A stretch of DNA of 64,000 nucleotides from Anaerolineae bacterium (GTDB lineage Bacteria; Chloroflexota; Anaerolineae; Anaerolineales; UBA11579): NCBI GenBank assembly GCA_004297445.1, contig SCUK01000061.1:1-64000 (forward strand). Direction: 5' to 3'. Below, in pieces: positions 32,864 through 41,454 of the stretch (position 1 is the first letter of the stretch; the number at the start of each line of letters is the position of its first letter). Position numbers and translations under genes: made by a program. The notes beneath the pieces are model-generated. The model worked only from the letters and a program-made list of their open reading frames with translations, ran no database searches and was not told the DNA's origin.

Positions 32864-34165
32864 ATGCGCACATCGACTCTCACTCCCCTGCAAAAGCATA
32901 ACTTTCATCATCTCTACTGGGATGTCTTCTGGTGGGGGGCGCTGGCCGGCAGTACGCTGGCCTTCCTGCCGGTGTTCCTGGCGCGCCTGAACGCCACCTC
33001 CTTCGAGGTCGGGCTGCTCACCGCCGGCCCGGCGGTCGTCAGCATCATCATCTCGATGCTCGCCGGTCGGCTGATGCGCGGGCGCGACATCCTGCGCGTC
33101 ACGCGGGTCACGTCAATATTGCACCGCCTCGGCTACGTGCTGCTTGTGCCGCTGCCGTGGCTGTTAGGCGCGCGCGAACAGGTTTGGGCCGCGCTGGGCC
33201 TCACCCTGCTGTTCTCGTTCCCCGGCACCGTCATCTCCATTTCCTTTAATGCCATGTTCGCCGACCTGGTGGCTGCCGAATGGCGGCCTCACGTGGTGGG
33301 GCGGCGCAACGCCCTGCTCAGCCTGAGCATGACGTTTGGTACGCTGGGTTGCGGCTGGCTGCTGGACGCGCTGGTGTTCCCGCTCAACTACCAGCTGGTG
33401 TTTGCCATCGGCGTGTTCGGCGCGGCGCTCAGTTCCTACCACCTGTGGCGTCTGATGCCGGTGAATGAGGTGCCGCTGCGCCTGGGGAAACCGATGCGGG
33501 ATTTTGCCCGCCAGGGCTGGGTGATGGTCGGCGATGCGGTGCGCTCACCCACCGGCCTGCGCTACCTGCTGCGCCAGAGCGGCAAAACCATGCTGCCGCT
33601 GGAATTGCTGCGCACGCCGTTCGGGCCGTTCATCTTCTCTTACTTCATTTTCTACATGTTCCAGTATGTTTCCGTGCCCATCTTCCCGCTGTATTATGTG
33701 CAAACCCTCGACCTGACCGACGGCGTCATCAGCCTCGGCTACGCCGTGTTTCACGTGGCGATGATGGCCAGCTCGATGGCGCTGGGCTGGGTGAACCAGC
33801 GGATGAACTCGCACCGCGTGCTCACGGTCAGCGCCCTGCTGTATTGCGTGTACCCATTGTTCATGGGTCTCGCCAACGGGCCGGGGATGGTGATTCTGGC
33901 GTCGGTGTTGGGCGGGCTGGTGTGGGGCATCGGCAACGGGCAGATGGTGAGCGTGTTGATGGACCGCACGCCGGAGGATGAGCGCCCGGCGTATATGGCG
34001 CTGCACAACCTGATTCTGAATGTGGGTATTCTCGGCGGTTCGTTCATCGGCCCGTTTGTCGGGCTGTTCCTGGGGTTGCGCGGGGCGGTGCTGGCGGGGG
34101 CGGCGCTGCGCCTGGCGGCCGGCGTGGTGATGGGCGCGCTGGCGCGCCCGCGCGCCGCGGAGTAA
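32864..34165 (+). CDS. Major facilitator superfamily transporter
   Basis: Encodes 433 aa with about 12 hydrophobic segments. A conserved MFS loop is seen after helix 2 (GRLMRGRDILRVTR), and duplicated half-repeats are apparent (GGLVWGIGNGQMVSVLMDRTPEDERPAYMALHNL). A drug or sugar efflux role is typical, but no substrate motif was recognised. The ATG is 16 nt from the -10 box, with little room for a Shine-Dalgarno. Confidence 0.82.
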   Translation: MRTSTLTPLQKHNFHHLYWDVFWWGALAGSTLAFLPVFLARLNATSFEVGLLTAGPAVVSIIISMLAGRLMRGRDILRVTRVTSILHRLGYVLLVPLPWLLGAREQVWAALGLTLLFSFPGTVISISFNAMFADLVAAEWRPHVVGRRNALLSLSMTFGTLGCGWLLDALVFPLNYQLVFAIGVFGAALSSYHLWRLMPVNEVPLRLGKPMRDFARQGWVMVGDAVRSPTGLRYLLRQSGKTMLPLELLRTPFGPFIFSYFIFYMFQYVSVPIFPLYYVQTLDLTDGVISLGYAVFHVAMMASSMALGWVNQRMNSHRVLTVSALLYCVYPLFMGLANGPGMVILASVLGGLVWGIGNGQMVSVLMDRTPEDERPAYMALHNLILNVGILGGSFIGPFVGLFLGLRGAVLAGAALRLAAGVVMGALARPRAAE

Positions 34166-34240
34166 GGCCGGCTAACGCAAGCCGCAAAAAACTCATCAGG
34201 AGGAAGGCATGCGGCGTGGCAGACTTGTTCGAATAACATT

Positions 34241-34268
34241 GTAGGGGTCGGGCTAAGCTCGACCCTAC
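34241..34268. repeat. GTAGGGGTCG inverted-repeat element, copy 3
   Basis: GTAGGGGTCGGGCT and AGCTCGACCCTAC pair imperfectly around TA. The element lies between convergent genes. The rest of this 170-nt gap holds no ORF. Confidence 0.65.
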
Positions 34269-34335
34269 GGATATACGTGGGGAATCTATTGCGCAGACAT
34301 ACTTTCGCCCGTGCAAATCTGTGTTTATCTGTGGA

Positions 34336-35616
34336 TTACCCCAACCGCGCCGCCAGCAACGGCACCCGCATTTCTTCCGGATGCAGGCCGCCATGCCGCC
34401 CCACCAGCCAGTCTTCCTTGTCATGCCACCACAGGAAGGCATCGTTGCGCGGCAGCAGCGTCAGGTCGCCGATGCGGGTGAGGATGTCGCCATGGAACGG
34501 CGGCGGGCCGAACAGCCCGGCGTGAAGGGCGTTGGCCGATTCCAACACCACGAACTGGCGCGGCCAGGTCTTTTCGATATATTCGCGCACCGCTTCCAAC
34601 TGCCCGGGGCGCACATACAGGAACGGCAGGCGGTTCTCGCCGGCCCACACCAGCACACGCCGCGCCAGGTTGGGGTGGCTGGTCAGCATGTAGTGCGGGT
34701 CGCCGTTAGGCACGGTGATGCCGCCGTGGTCGGCGGCCAGCAGGAACAGCGTGTCCTTGCGGGCCGCGGGGGAAAGCTCGTTGTAGAAAAATCGTTCAAA
34801 GGCCTGGGTGAAGTGGGCGAACTCGGCGCGCGGGCGGGCGCTGTCCGGCCCATGGCGATGCGAGAGGCTGTCCACTTCGCTCCAGTACACCCAGGCGTAG
34901 AACGGCGCGCCGGGGCGGCTTTCCAGCAGGTCGCGCAGGCTGATGCACAGGTCGCTGGCGGAGCCCACCGGGTGGCGCTCGGCGTGGCGCGAGAGCATGC
35001 GCGACAGGTTGGAATGGATGATGGAATAGTGCTGGAATACGAAGGTGGGGATGCCGTGGTCGGCGAGGTGGCCGTCCAGCGTGGGCAGCGTCAGGAATTC
35101 CAGCGGTTCGAAACCGGCGTTGGTCAGGTCGCCACCGCTGTGCTTGTAGGAAATCGGGTGGTGGGAGATCATGTTGGCGACCATCGTGTATTGGCGCAGC
35201 CACATCTCGTAGCCGGTGACGCCGTGGCGGGCGGGCGGCACGCCGGTCCACAGCGCGGTGAGGGCCGCGCTGGTGGTGCTGGGGGTGATGGATGTCATTG
35301 GGGCCAGCAGGCCATCCTGCATCAGCCGCGCCCAGAAGGGGTTGTCCGGCAGCCAGGCCTGAAAACGATGCAGGGCGAGGGAGTCCATCAATAGCAGGAT
35401 GACGCGCTGCGCCCCGCCGGCCAGGTTTTCCAGGCCGGGCACGGCCAGCGGCGCCGCGCCAAACGGGGCTACGCCCAGCGTGCGGGCGATGGTCGGCGGC
35501 AGGTTGAGGATGGAGTTGCCATCATAGGCCGGGGCTTGCAGGTCGTCCGGCAGGGGCAGATCAGGCAGGCGCGTGGCGCGCAGGGCAGGCAGGAGGGAGT
35601 CGGTGATGTCAGGCAT
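34336..35616 (-). CDS. Alkaline phosphatase-superfamily protein (type I phosphodiesterase/nucleotide pyrophosphatase)
   Basis: Encodes 426 aa. The superfamily metal sites are visible: LLLMDSLA (about 72-79), nucleophile region TSITPSTTSAALTALWTG (Thr near 115), EVDSLSHRHGP, AADHGG and GRHGGLHPEEMRVPL. It is probably a hydrolase of phosphodiesters or sulfates. No signal peptide is seen, so it appears cytoplasmic. It lies 21 nt after menA on the same strand and is likely co-transcribed, but a role in quinone synthesis is not implied. Confidence 0.8.
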   Translation of the reverse strand: MPDITDSLLPALRATRLPDLPLPDDLQAPAYDGNSILNLPPTIARTLGVAPFGAAPLAVPGLENLAGGAQRVILLLMDSLALHRFQAWLPDNPFWARLMQDGLLAPMTSITPSTTSAALTALWTGVPPARHGVTGYEMWLRQYTMVANMISHHPISYKHSGGDLTNAGFEPLEFLTLPTLDGHLADHGIPTFVFQHYSIIHSNLSRMLSRHAERHPVGSASDLCISLRDLLESRPGAPFYAWVYWSEVDSLSHRHGPDSARPRAEFAHFTQAFERFFYNELSPAARKDTLFLLAADHGGITVPNGDPHYMLTSHPNLARRVLVWAGENRLPFLYVRPGQLEAVREYIEKTWPRQFVVLESANALHAGLFGPPPFHGDILTRIGDLTLLPRNDAFLWWHDKEDWLVGRHGGLHPEEMRVPLLAARLG

Positions 35617-35637
35617 GGGGTTCCATCAGGAATCGAG

Positions 35638-36549
35638 TTAGAGGATGAGTCCAACCGCCAGCAGCACGCTGTAGCGCAGGGCCAGCTGGGCCGTCTGCCC
35701 CAGCACGGCGTTGAGCGGTGGCCCGGCCAGCCCGTCGCGCAGCGTGCGCAACAGGCCCAGCGCCTGCGGCAGCGCCAGGAAGACCAGCAGCGCCCACGGC
35801 GAGGCCTGGCGCTGGGTGACCAGCAGCATCGGCGCGGCAAACGCCAGCGCCAGCATGAAAGCGTACTCGGCTTCGGCAACGCGGCGGCCAAAACGCACGG
35901 CGATGTTGGTGCGCCCGCCGGCGCGGTCGGTTTCGAGGTCGCGGATGTTGTTCACCACCAGGATATTGACGATGAGTGCGCCTACCGCTGCGCCTGCCGG
36001 CCAGACCGTCGGCGGCAAACTGCCGCTCGCCGCGTAGGTGGTACCGCCCACCGCCACCAATCCGAAGAAGATGAAGACGAACAGGTCGCCCAGCCCGTTG
36101 TAGGCCAGCGGGAACGGCCCGGCGGTGTAGGCAAAACCGGCAAGGATGGACAGCAGGCCGATGACCAGCAGCGGCCACCCGCCGACGAAAATCAGGTACA
36201 CACCTGCCAGCGCCGCCAGTAGGAAGGCGAGAATCGCGCCGGACCACACCGCCCGCGGCGTTAACAGCCCCGCCTGGGTCACGCGCGTCGGGCCGAGACG
36301 GGTTTCGTTGTCCGTGCCGCGGGTGAAATCGGCCACATCGTTGACTAAATTAGTGCCGATCTGGATGAAAAGTGCGCCGAGCAGGGCGGCGAGGGCCGCC
36401 AGAGGGCGAAAAAAACCATCAGCGAAGGCCAATGCCGCGCCCACCAGCACCGGAGCCATCGCTGCGGGGAGTGTGCGCGGCCGGATTCCCAGCCACCAGC
36501 GCTGCGCCGCGCTTAAATTTTCCGGATTCGGTGCTGTCTGCGAGGTCAT
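35638..36549 (-). CDS. menA: 1,4-dihydroxy-2-naphthoate polyprenyltransferase (UbiA superfamily)
   Basis: Encodes 303 aa with about eight to nine helices. The first Asp-rich motif is NLVNDVADFTRGTDN and the second NNIRDLETDRAGG. The N-terminal WWLGIRPRTLPAAMAPVLVGAALA is characteristic of MenA. It attaches the isoprenoid tail during menaquinone synthesis. ATG 36549 was chosen because TATAAT ends 9 nt upstream. The frame extends to 36594, before the promoter. Confidence 0.88.
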   Translation of the reverse strand: MTSQTAPNPENLSAAQRWWLGIRPRTLPAAMAPVLVGAALAFADGFFRPLAALAALLGALFIQIGTNLVNDVADFTRGTDNETRLGPTRVTQAGLLTPRAVWSGAILAFLLAALAGVYLIFVGGWPLLVIGLLSILAGFAYTAGPFPLAYNGLGDLFVFIFFGLVAVGGTTYAASGSLPPTVWPAGAAVGALIVNILVVNNIRDLETDRAGGRTNIAVRFGRRVAEAEYAFMLALAFAAPMLLVTQRQASPWALLVFLALPQALGLLRTLRDGLAGPPLNAVLGQTAQLALRYSVLLAVGLIL

Positions 36550-36558
36550 CGAAGCAGA

Positions 36559-36564
36559 ATTATA
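36559..36564 (-). promoter_or_regulatory. TATAAT -10 box upstream of menA
   Basis: Read on the minus strand, TATAAT ends 9 nt before the ATG at 36549, a leaderless-type arrangement. Confidence 0.6.
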
Positions 36565-36660
36565 CCTGCCGCGACGCGCGCGATGCAGCGACATGTTTGC
36601 ATTTCACGCGCATTTGCGCGCAATGCGAAGCGCAAAGCAAAACGAAGCGAATCATTTGTA

Positions 36661-36900
36661 AAGTTAACCGTTGATTAATGGGCGCGCTCTTGTCTTTGAT
36701 TTCTTTAAGGTTCGACCCCCCATAACTGGTACTTGGCCGCCGACTGGCGCGCTTACCCCCCATATATAGCCTGTGGATAACTCCGACCCCCTACGGCTGG
36801 ACGTAAATCCGCCTCACGACGACCCGAATACTCCACGTGTGTCGCGCGCAGATTTCTTTAAGGTTCGCCTTTCTTAAAGAATTTGATTCTTTTAGGTTGG
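36661..36900. other. Candidate oriC / dnaA regulatory region
   Basis: This 576-nt intergenic region (36550-37125) next to dnaA has no ORF of note. A perfect DnaA box (TGTGGATAA, complement of TTATCCACA) is at 36772-36780. GATTTCTTTAAGGTTCG occurs twice (36698-36714 and 36851-36867). ACCCCCCATA occurs at 36715 and 36755, with a shorter ACCCCCTA at 36786. A T-rich stretch with TTCTTAAAGAATTTGATTC lies at about 36871-36889. Only one clear DnaA box is seen, so an origin is not proven. Confidence 0.45.
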
Positions 36901-36915
36901 CGTAGGGTGAACGTA

Positions 36916-36944
36916 TTGCCGATTCAATTTCCATCTGCTACAAT
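36916..36944 (+). promoter_or_regulatory. Candidate dnaA promoter
   Basis: TTGCCG (36916-36921) and TACAAT (36939-36944) are spaced by 17 nt. It predicts a leader of about 175 nt before the dnaA ATG. Confidence 0.5.
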
Positions 36945-37125
36945 CCAGGCCTAGCAATAATCCGTGCAGTGCAGGTCGTTCGGGAAAATGCCCCGAATCA
37001 TCCGCCGGTAAACGAACACAATCCAGCATCCACCCTTTTCTCCCGACGCGTGAGGCGCGCGACGGTCTGCTTGGTGCTGAATTCTACCGCTGCGCTGCAT
37101 GCGAAAATCAACGAGGAGCGCGGAT

Positions 37126-38514
37126 ATGGAACCCAGGCAAGCGTGGCAGGCCGTCCTTGGTCAGTTACAGATGGAAATGGCGAAGGCCACCTACGATACG
37201 TGGGTGCGTGAGACCACTTTTATTTCGTTTGATGACGGAACGTACCTTGTGGGCGTCAAGAACGCCTACGCACGCGACTGGCTGGAAAGCCGCCTCACCA
37301 GCACCGTCGTGCGCCACCTCACCGGCATCCTGAATCGCAGTGTGGATGTGCGCTTCAGCGTGATGCAGGACGCGCCCAACGGGCAAGTCAACGGCCACAG
37401 CGCCGCAGAAGCCGAACCGCTCACCGAGCCGCTGGTGGATGCGGAGGATGACCCGGCCTCGGTGCATGTCACCAGCGTCACGCTCAACCCGCGTTACTCC
37501 TTCGAGAATTTCATTGTGGGCGCCAGCAACCGGCTGGCGCATGCCGCCGCCCAGGCGGTGGCCGAAAGCCCGGCGCGCGCTTACAACCCGCTGTTCCTGT
37601 ATGGCGGCGTGGGACTCGGCAAGACCCACCTGCTGCACGCCATCGGCAATGCTGCCACCATGAAGGGCTTGCAGGTGCTGTACGTCTCCTCCGAAGAATT
37701 CACCAACGACCTCATCAACGCCATCCGCAGCCACAAGACCCAGGCATTCCGCGAACGCTACCGCCGCATGGACGTGCTGTTGATTGACGACATCCAATTC
37801 ATTGCCGGCAAAGAGTCCACCCAGGAAGAATTCTTCCATACCTTTAACACCCTGCACGGGCAGAACAAGCAAATCGTGATTTCATCCGACCGGCCGCCCA
37901 AGGCGATGAACACGCTGGAAGACCGCCTGCGCTCGCGCTTCGAGTGGGGGCTGGCCGCCGACATCCAGCCGCCGGACCTGGAGACGCGCCTCGCCATCCT
38001 GCGCGGCAAAGCCGAACGCAGCGGCCGGGACGTGCCGCACGAGATTCTCGAAACCATCGCCCAGCGCATGCAATCCAACATCCGTGAACTGGAAGGCGCG
38101 CTCAACCGCATCCTGGCCTATGCCGAATTGCGCGGCACGCCGCTTACCCCGGAACTGGTCGAATCCGCGCTGGCCGACATGCTGCCGCTGCGCAAGGACC
38201 TCGATCCTGAGCGCGTGGTGGAAGCCGTGGCCCAGGTGTTTGGCGTGACCGTGGCCGAACTGCGCGAGCGCAACCGGGCGCGCCAGGTGGCGCTGCCCCG
38301 CCAGGTGGCGATGTACCTGTTGCGCGAGGAAGCCCAGATCAGCCTGCCCCAGATTGGCCTCGTCCTCGGCGGCCGCGACCACACCACCGTGATGTACGGC
38401 TGCGACAAGGTGGCCGACATGATTGAGCAGGATGACCGCCTGCGCCGCCAGGTGGTGGACGTGCGCGACGTCATCTACGGCAAGGCCGTTGCTCAAACCC
38501 AACCCAGCTGGTAA
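37126..38514 (+). CDS. dnaA: Chromosomal replication initiator protein DnaA
   Basis: Encodes 462 aa. Domain I (WQAVLGQLQMEMAKATYDTWV) and a short variable domain II (about 85-120) precede the AAA+ domain with GGVGLGKTH (about 160-168), VLLIDDIQFIAGKE and SSDRPPKAM. Domain IV carries the DnaA-box-binding signature GLVLGGRDHTTVMYGCDKV. It opens oriC and loads the helicase. ATG 37126 follows GAGGAG. The longer frame from 37099 lacks such support. Terminators follow at 38513 and 38543. Confidence 0.96.
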   Translation: MEPRQAWQAVLGQLQMEMAKATYDTWVRETTFISFDDGTYLVGVKNAYARDWLESRLTSTVVRHLTGILNRSVDVRFSVMQDAPNGQVNGHSAAEAEPLTEPLVDAEDDPASVHVTSVTLNPRYSFENFIVGASNRLAHAAAQAVAESPARAYNPLFLYGGVGLGKTHLLHAIGNAATMKGLQVLYVSSEEFTNDLINAIRSHKTQAFRERYRRMDVLLIDDIQFIAGKESTQEEFFHTFNTLHGQNKQIVISSDRPPKAMNTLEDRLRSRFEWGLAADIQPPDLETRLAILRGKAERSGRDVPHEILETIAQRMQSNIRELEGALNRILAYAELRGTPLTPELVESALADMLPLRKDLDPERVVEAVAQVFGVTVAELRERNRARQVALPRQVAMYLLREEAQISLPQIGLVLGGRDHTTVMYGCDKVADMIEQDDRLRRQVVDVRDVIYGKAVAQTQPSW

Positions 38515-38575
38515 CCTGCCTCCAACCCATAAGGCAGGTTCTGCGTCCCCGGCCCATCGCCGGGGACGCTTTTCA
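38513..38575 (+). terminator. Tandem terminator hairpins after dnaA
   Basis: AACCTGCC/GGCAGGTT (38513-38520, 38533-38540) overlaps the stop codon. A stronger GCGTCCCCGG/CCGGGGACGC stem (38543-38552, 38560-38569) follows, then TTTTCATTT. Confidence 0.88.
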
Positions 38576-38585
38576 TTTAATGGCG

Positions 38586-38591
38586 TACAAT
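38586..38591 (+). promoter_or_regulatory. TACAAT -10 box, leaderless promoter of the TIR lipoprotein
   Basis: TACAAT ends 6 nt before the ATG at 38598. An in-frame ATG at 38580 lies upstream of the box and is unlikely to be used. Confidence 0.55.
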
Positions 38592-38597
38592 CAAACC

Positions 38598-40064
38598 ATG
38601 CTCCTCCGGCGCGCACTTCTCCTCTCCTTCTTTGTGGTATTTCTTTCGGCCTGTGGCGCGCCAGCCGCCCCCACCGAGGAGCCGCTTGCGACCAGCGAAT
38701 ACAGCTCGCCGGCGGAGACCCAGGCCCCGGCCCCCACCCAGGCGCCTGTCTTCACGCAGGCCAGCGGGCCGTTGGCCACAGCCACTCTTCGCCCACCTCA
38801 ATCCCTGCCCACCGCCACCCTGCCCCCACCCGCCAGCCGCAATACATCCACGCCCACGGCTGCGTTCCTCATCCTGCCCTCCCCCACCGCTGGCGCTCCG
38901 ATTGGCACACTCGTCGGCCCCATCTTTAATACGCCCGTTTCGTTACCCACCGTCACCGCCCTCCCGGACAATGGCGGCGGCGGCCCAACGGTCACTCCCG
39001 TTCTTATTATCCCCGCCACTGGTGGGGGCAGCGGCGCGGACCCCGTGGCGCTGGTGGAAGACCGCATGGCGGAGATTAACTCCCAACTCACCAGTGGGCG
39101 GCTGGCCTATGACCCGCCGGAACGCCTGGCGGTGGGCGAGTCTGTCCTGCTCACGGTGGGTCTCGTGCCCCTGATTGACCAGACCGCTCCGGAAGCGGAC
39201 GCCACCCTGGCGGTTGAACTCGACGCGCCGGTGGAAGACCTCGAGACCGTAACCATCTCCACCTCGCTGGCGATGGAGGCGGAACTGAGCGGCCCGGAGG
39301 ACGCCTTCCTCATCCGGCCGGTCCGAGCCAACCCGCGCCAGATTGTGGTGACCGGTGAAGTGACCGAATGGGCCTGGGAAGTCACGGCCCTGCGCCCCGG
39401 CACGCACAAGCTCACGCTCACCGTCTCGGTAGTGCTGGATGTGGGCGGCGAGACGGAGACACGCAGCAAGACTTACGAGAGCGACATCAGCGTGGCGGTG
39501 GATGCCGGCATCACCGGGCGTTACCTGTTCAGCCGTTACTGGGTGCCGTTGCTGGCGCTGGGGCTGGCGGCGGGTGGTTCCGGCACGTTTTTCACCGTGC
39601 GCCAGTTGCGCTTCCGTGACCAGAAGCGCAGCCTGATGGCCGCTCTGGCGGCCGCCCCGCCCACCGCCGGCCAGAAATTCATTTTCATGTCCTACTCGCA
39701 CCGCGATGAGCGCTTTGCCATCCCGTTGGCGCGCGGCCTGATGGACAAGGGCATCCGTATCTGGATTGACCAGAAGGAAATCATCGCCGGCGAAGACTGG
39801 ACCGAGCAGTTGAAGGTCGGCCTGAGCGCGACCGAAGCCCTGCTGGTGGTCATCAGCCCGCGCTCGATGGCCTCGCGCTGGGTGATGCAGGAAGTGGCCG
39901 CGGCGCAGGCCTCCGGCAAGCCGGTATTTCCGGTGATGTACAAGACCGTGGACCTGCCGGAGAACCTCACCAAGATTCACTTCGTGGACTTCCGCAGCGA
40001 CTTCCCCACCGCCCTTGAAACGCTGGCGGGCAATCTGGAACAGGCGGGGTTTAAGGGGCAGTAG
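38598..40064 (+). CDS. Lipoprotein-anchored receptor-like protein with cytoplasmic TIR domain
   Basis: Encodes 488 aa. A lipobox (FLSAC) is followed by a long Thr/Pro/Ala-rich stretch (about 20-145), then a beta-rich extracytoplasmic domain (about 148-305, LAVGESVLLTVGLVPLID ... WAWEVTALRPGTHKLTLTV). One transmembrane helix (about 307-335) leads to a C-terminal TIR domain (358-488): KFIFMSYSHRDERFAIPLA, WIDQKEIIAGEDWTEQL, VVISPRSMASRWVMQEV. The Glu in SRWVMQEV lies where TIR NADases have the catalytic Glu. The topology, sensor outside and TIR inside, recalls Toll-like receptors. The ligand and output are unknown. Confidence 0.82.
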   Translation: MLLRRALLLSFFVVFLSACGAPAAPTEEPLATSEYSSPAETQAPAPTQAPVFTQASGPLATATLRPPQSLPTATLPPPASRNTSTPTAAFLILPSPTAGAPIGTLVGPIFNTPVSLPTVTALPDNGGGGPTVTPVLIIPATGGGSGADPVALVEDRMAEINSQLTSGRLAYDPPERLAVGESVLLTVGLVPLIDQTAPEADATLAVELDAPVEDLETVTISTSLAMEAELSGPEDAFLIRPVRANPRQIVVTGEVTEWAWEVTALRPGTHKLTLTVSVVLDVGGETETRSKTYESDISVAVDAGITGRYLFSRYWVPLLALGLAAGGSGTFFTVRQLRFRDQKRSLMAALAAAPPTAGQKFIFMSYSHRDERFAIPLARGLMDKGIRIWIDQKEIIAGEDWTEQLKVGLSATEALLVVISPRSMASRWVMQEVAAAQASGKPVFPVMYKTVDLPENLTKIHFVDFRSDFPTALETLAGNLEQAGFKGQ

Positions 40065-40150
40065 AGAAAAGGGTATCGCAACCCATTGGACTGGTGAAAG
40101 CAGCTTGAAGGTATTCCACGGGCTGCGTATCTCCGTGAAGTGAGGTGCGT

Positions 40151-41329
40151 ATGGGCAACAAACGGTATCTGGTTCTTGTGATTCTGGCGGTCGCGGTCAG
40201 TGGCTGCTGGCGGGGTGCGATACCCGTCCAGCCGTTGGAAGCGCCCGCACCGGGCCCGGCCCCAACAGAAGTTCTGCCAACCGCGACCCCTGTGCCGGAC
40301 ATCCTGCCCAACCCGGTGTATTTCCTGAGCGCTGCTTCTGGCAGTTCGCAGGTGTGGCGGCTGGCGCGTGATGGCGTCACGCTTGACCGCCTGACGGACG
40401 AACCTGCCCCGGTGGATCGCTTCGCCGTTTCGCCCGTGGATGGCTCGGTCGCCTACCTGACGGCCAACCAGCTGTACCTGGTTCAGCCCGACGTCTCAGG
40501 CCGCGCCCTGCTGGTCGATGGTGGGCCTGCAGATGACGCCGCCCCAAACGAAACCCGCATATTATCCCTGGCCTGGTCGCCGGATGGGCGTACACTCGCC
40601 TACGGTCACAACGGCATTAACCTGTATAGCTTCGAAGATGGAGTCAGCCAGGTGGTATTGCCCAACATCATCCGCGACGCCGATGGCAACCTCACCATGG
40701 GATTCAAGATATTTCAGGTGGTCGGGTGGTCGCCGGATTCCAGCAAACTGCTGTTAACGCTCAGTGCATGGGAAACTTTCACCTACACCATCTGGGACGT
40801 TGCCACGCAGGCGCTCATCCCTCTGGTAAGCGAATCGTTGGTGTGCTGTAACCTGTCCTGGTCCCCGGATGGTGGGACGCTCTGGGCTGCCAGTTCGATT
40901 TCCGGGATGGTGACCACGGGACTCTGGCGCTACGATGCCACCACCGGCGTTGAGACCGTGCTGATGGCACGCCCGGTCATTGACGGCCTGCGGCTTGCCG
41001 CCGACTATGCCGCCTACCCGATGCAAATGGGCGACGCGTTGTACTATCTATGGGCGCCTATGGGCGATACGCTATCCTACCCGGTGCCTTATCTGCTGGT
41101 GCGCGCGCCAGTATCCAACGTCAACGAGCGCACGACTCTGCATTCGGATGCCTGGCCAGTGAGCGAACTGCTCTGGGCGGCGGATGGCAGCCTTGGGCTG
41201 GGCATCCTTCCCGAAGGGCCGCGACCCGAGGAAGGATACGCGTTTGGCGCACTGGTGCTAATTCCAACCGACGGTTCGCCGGGCATCACGCTGGTTGAGT
41301 CCGCCGCCGCGCTGGCCTGGGGACCCTGA
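40151..41329 (+). CDS. PD40/WD40-like beta-propeller lipoprotein
   Basis: Encodes 392 aa. A lipobox (AVSGC) precedes a Pro/Thr-rich linker and several propeller blades (SPVDGSVAYLTANQLYLV, WSPDGRTLAYGHNGINLYSF, WSPDSSKLLLTLSAW, WSPDGGTLWAAS). It is a surface-exposed binding or scaffold protein of unknown partner. ATG 40151 has GAGG about 6 nt upstream. A GTG at 40145 is possible. It follows the TIR gene by 86 nt on the same strand and could share its transcript, which would make it a candidate partner. Confidence 0.7.
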   Translation: MGNKRYLVLVILAVAVSGCWRGAIPVQPLEAPAPGPAPTEVLPTATPVPDILPNPVYFLSAASGSSQVWRLARDGVTLDRLTDEPAPVDRFAVSPVDGSVAYLTANQLYLVQPDVSGRALLVDGGPADDAAPNETRILSLAWSPDGRTLAYGHNGINLYSFEDGVSQVVLPNIIRDADGNLTMGFKIFQVVGWSPDSSKLLLTLSAWETFTYTIWDVATQALIPLVSESLVCCNLSWSPDGGTLWAASSISGMVTTGLWRYDATTGVETVLMARPVIDGLRLAADYAAYPMQMGDALYYLWAPMGDTLSYPVPYLLVRAPVSNVNERTTLHSDAWPVSELLWAADGSLGLGILPEGPRPEEGYAFGALVLIPTDGSPGITLVESAAALAWGP

Positions 41330-41439
41330 TGATGGTTACCTGCATCGTGAAGATTTGAAGGGGCTGTTCTCCTCACCCCCGCGTCTTTGCCGCCCACTGA
41401 CCCCACCGCAGCCACGGGACAACGGACTTTCCCGTATGT

Positions 41440-41445
41440 TATGAT
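41440..41445 (+). promoter_or_regulatory. TATGAT -10 box upstream of the dihydrouridine synthase
   Basis: TATGAT ends 9 nt before the ATG at 41455, a leaderless-type arrangement. Confidence 0.45.
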
Positions 41446-41454
41446 TCCGCCGCC

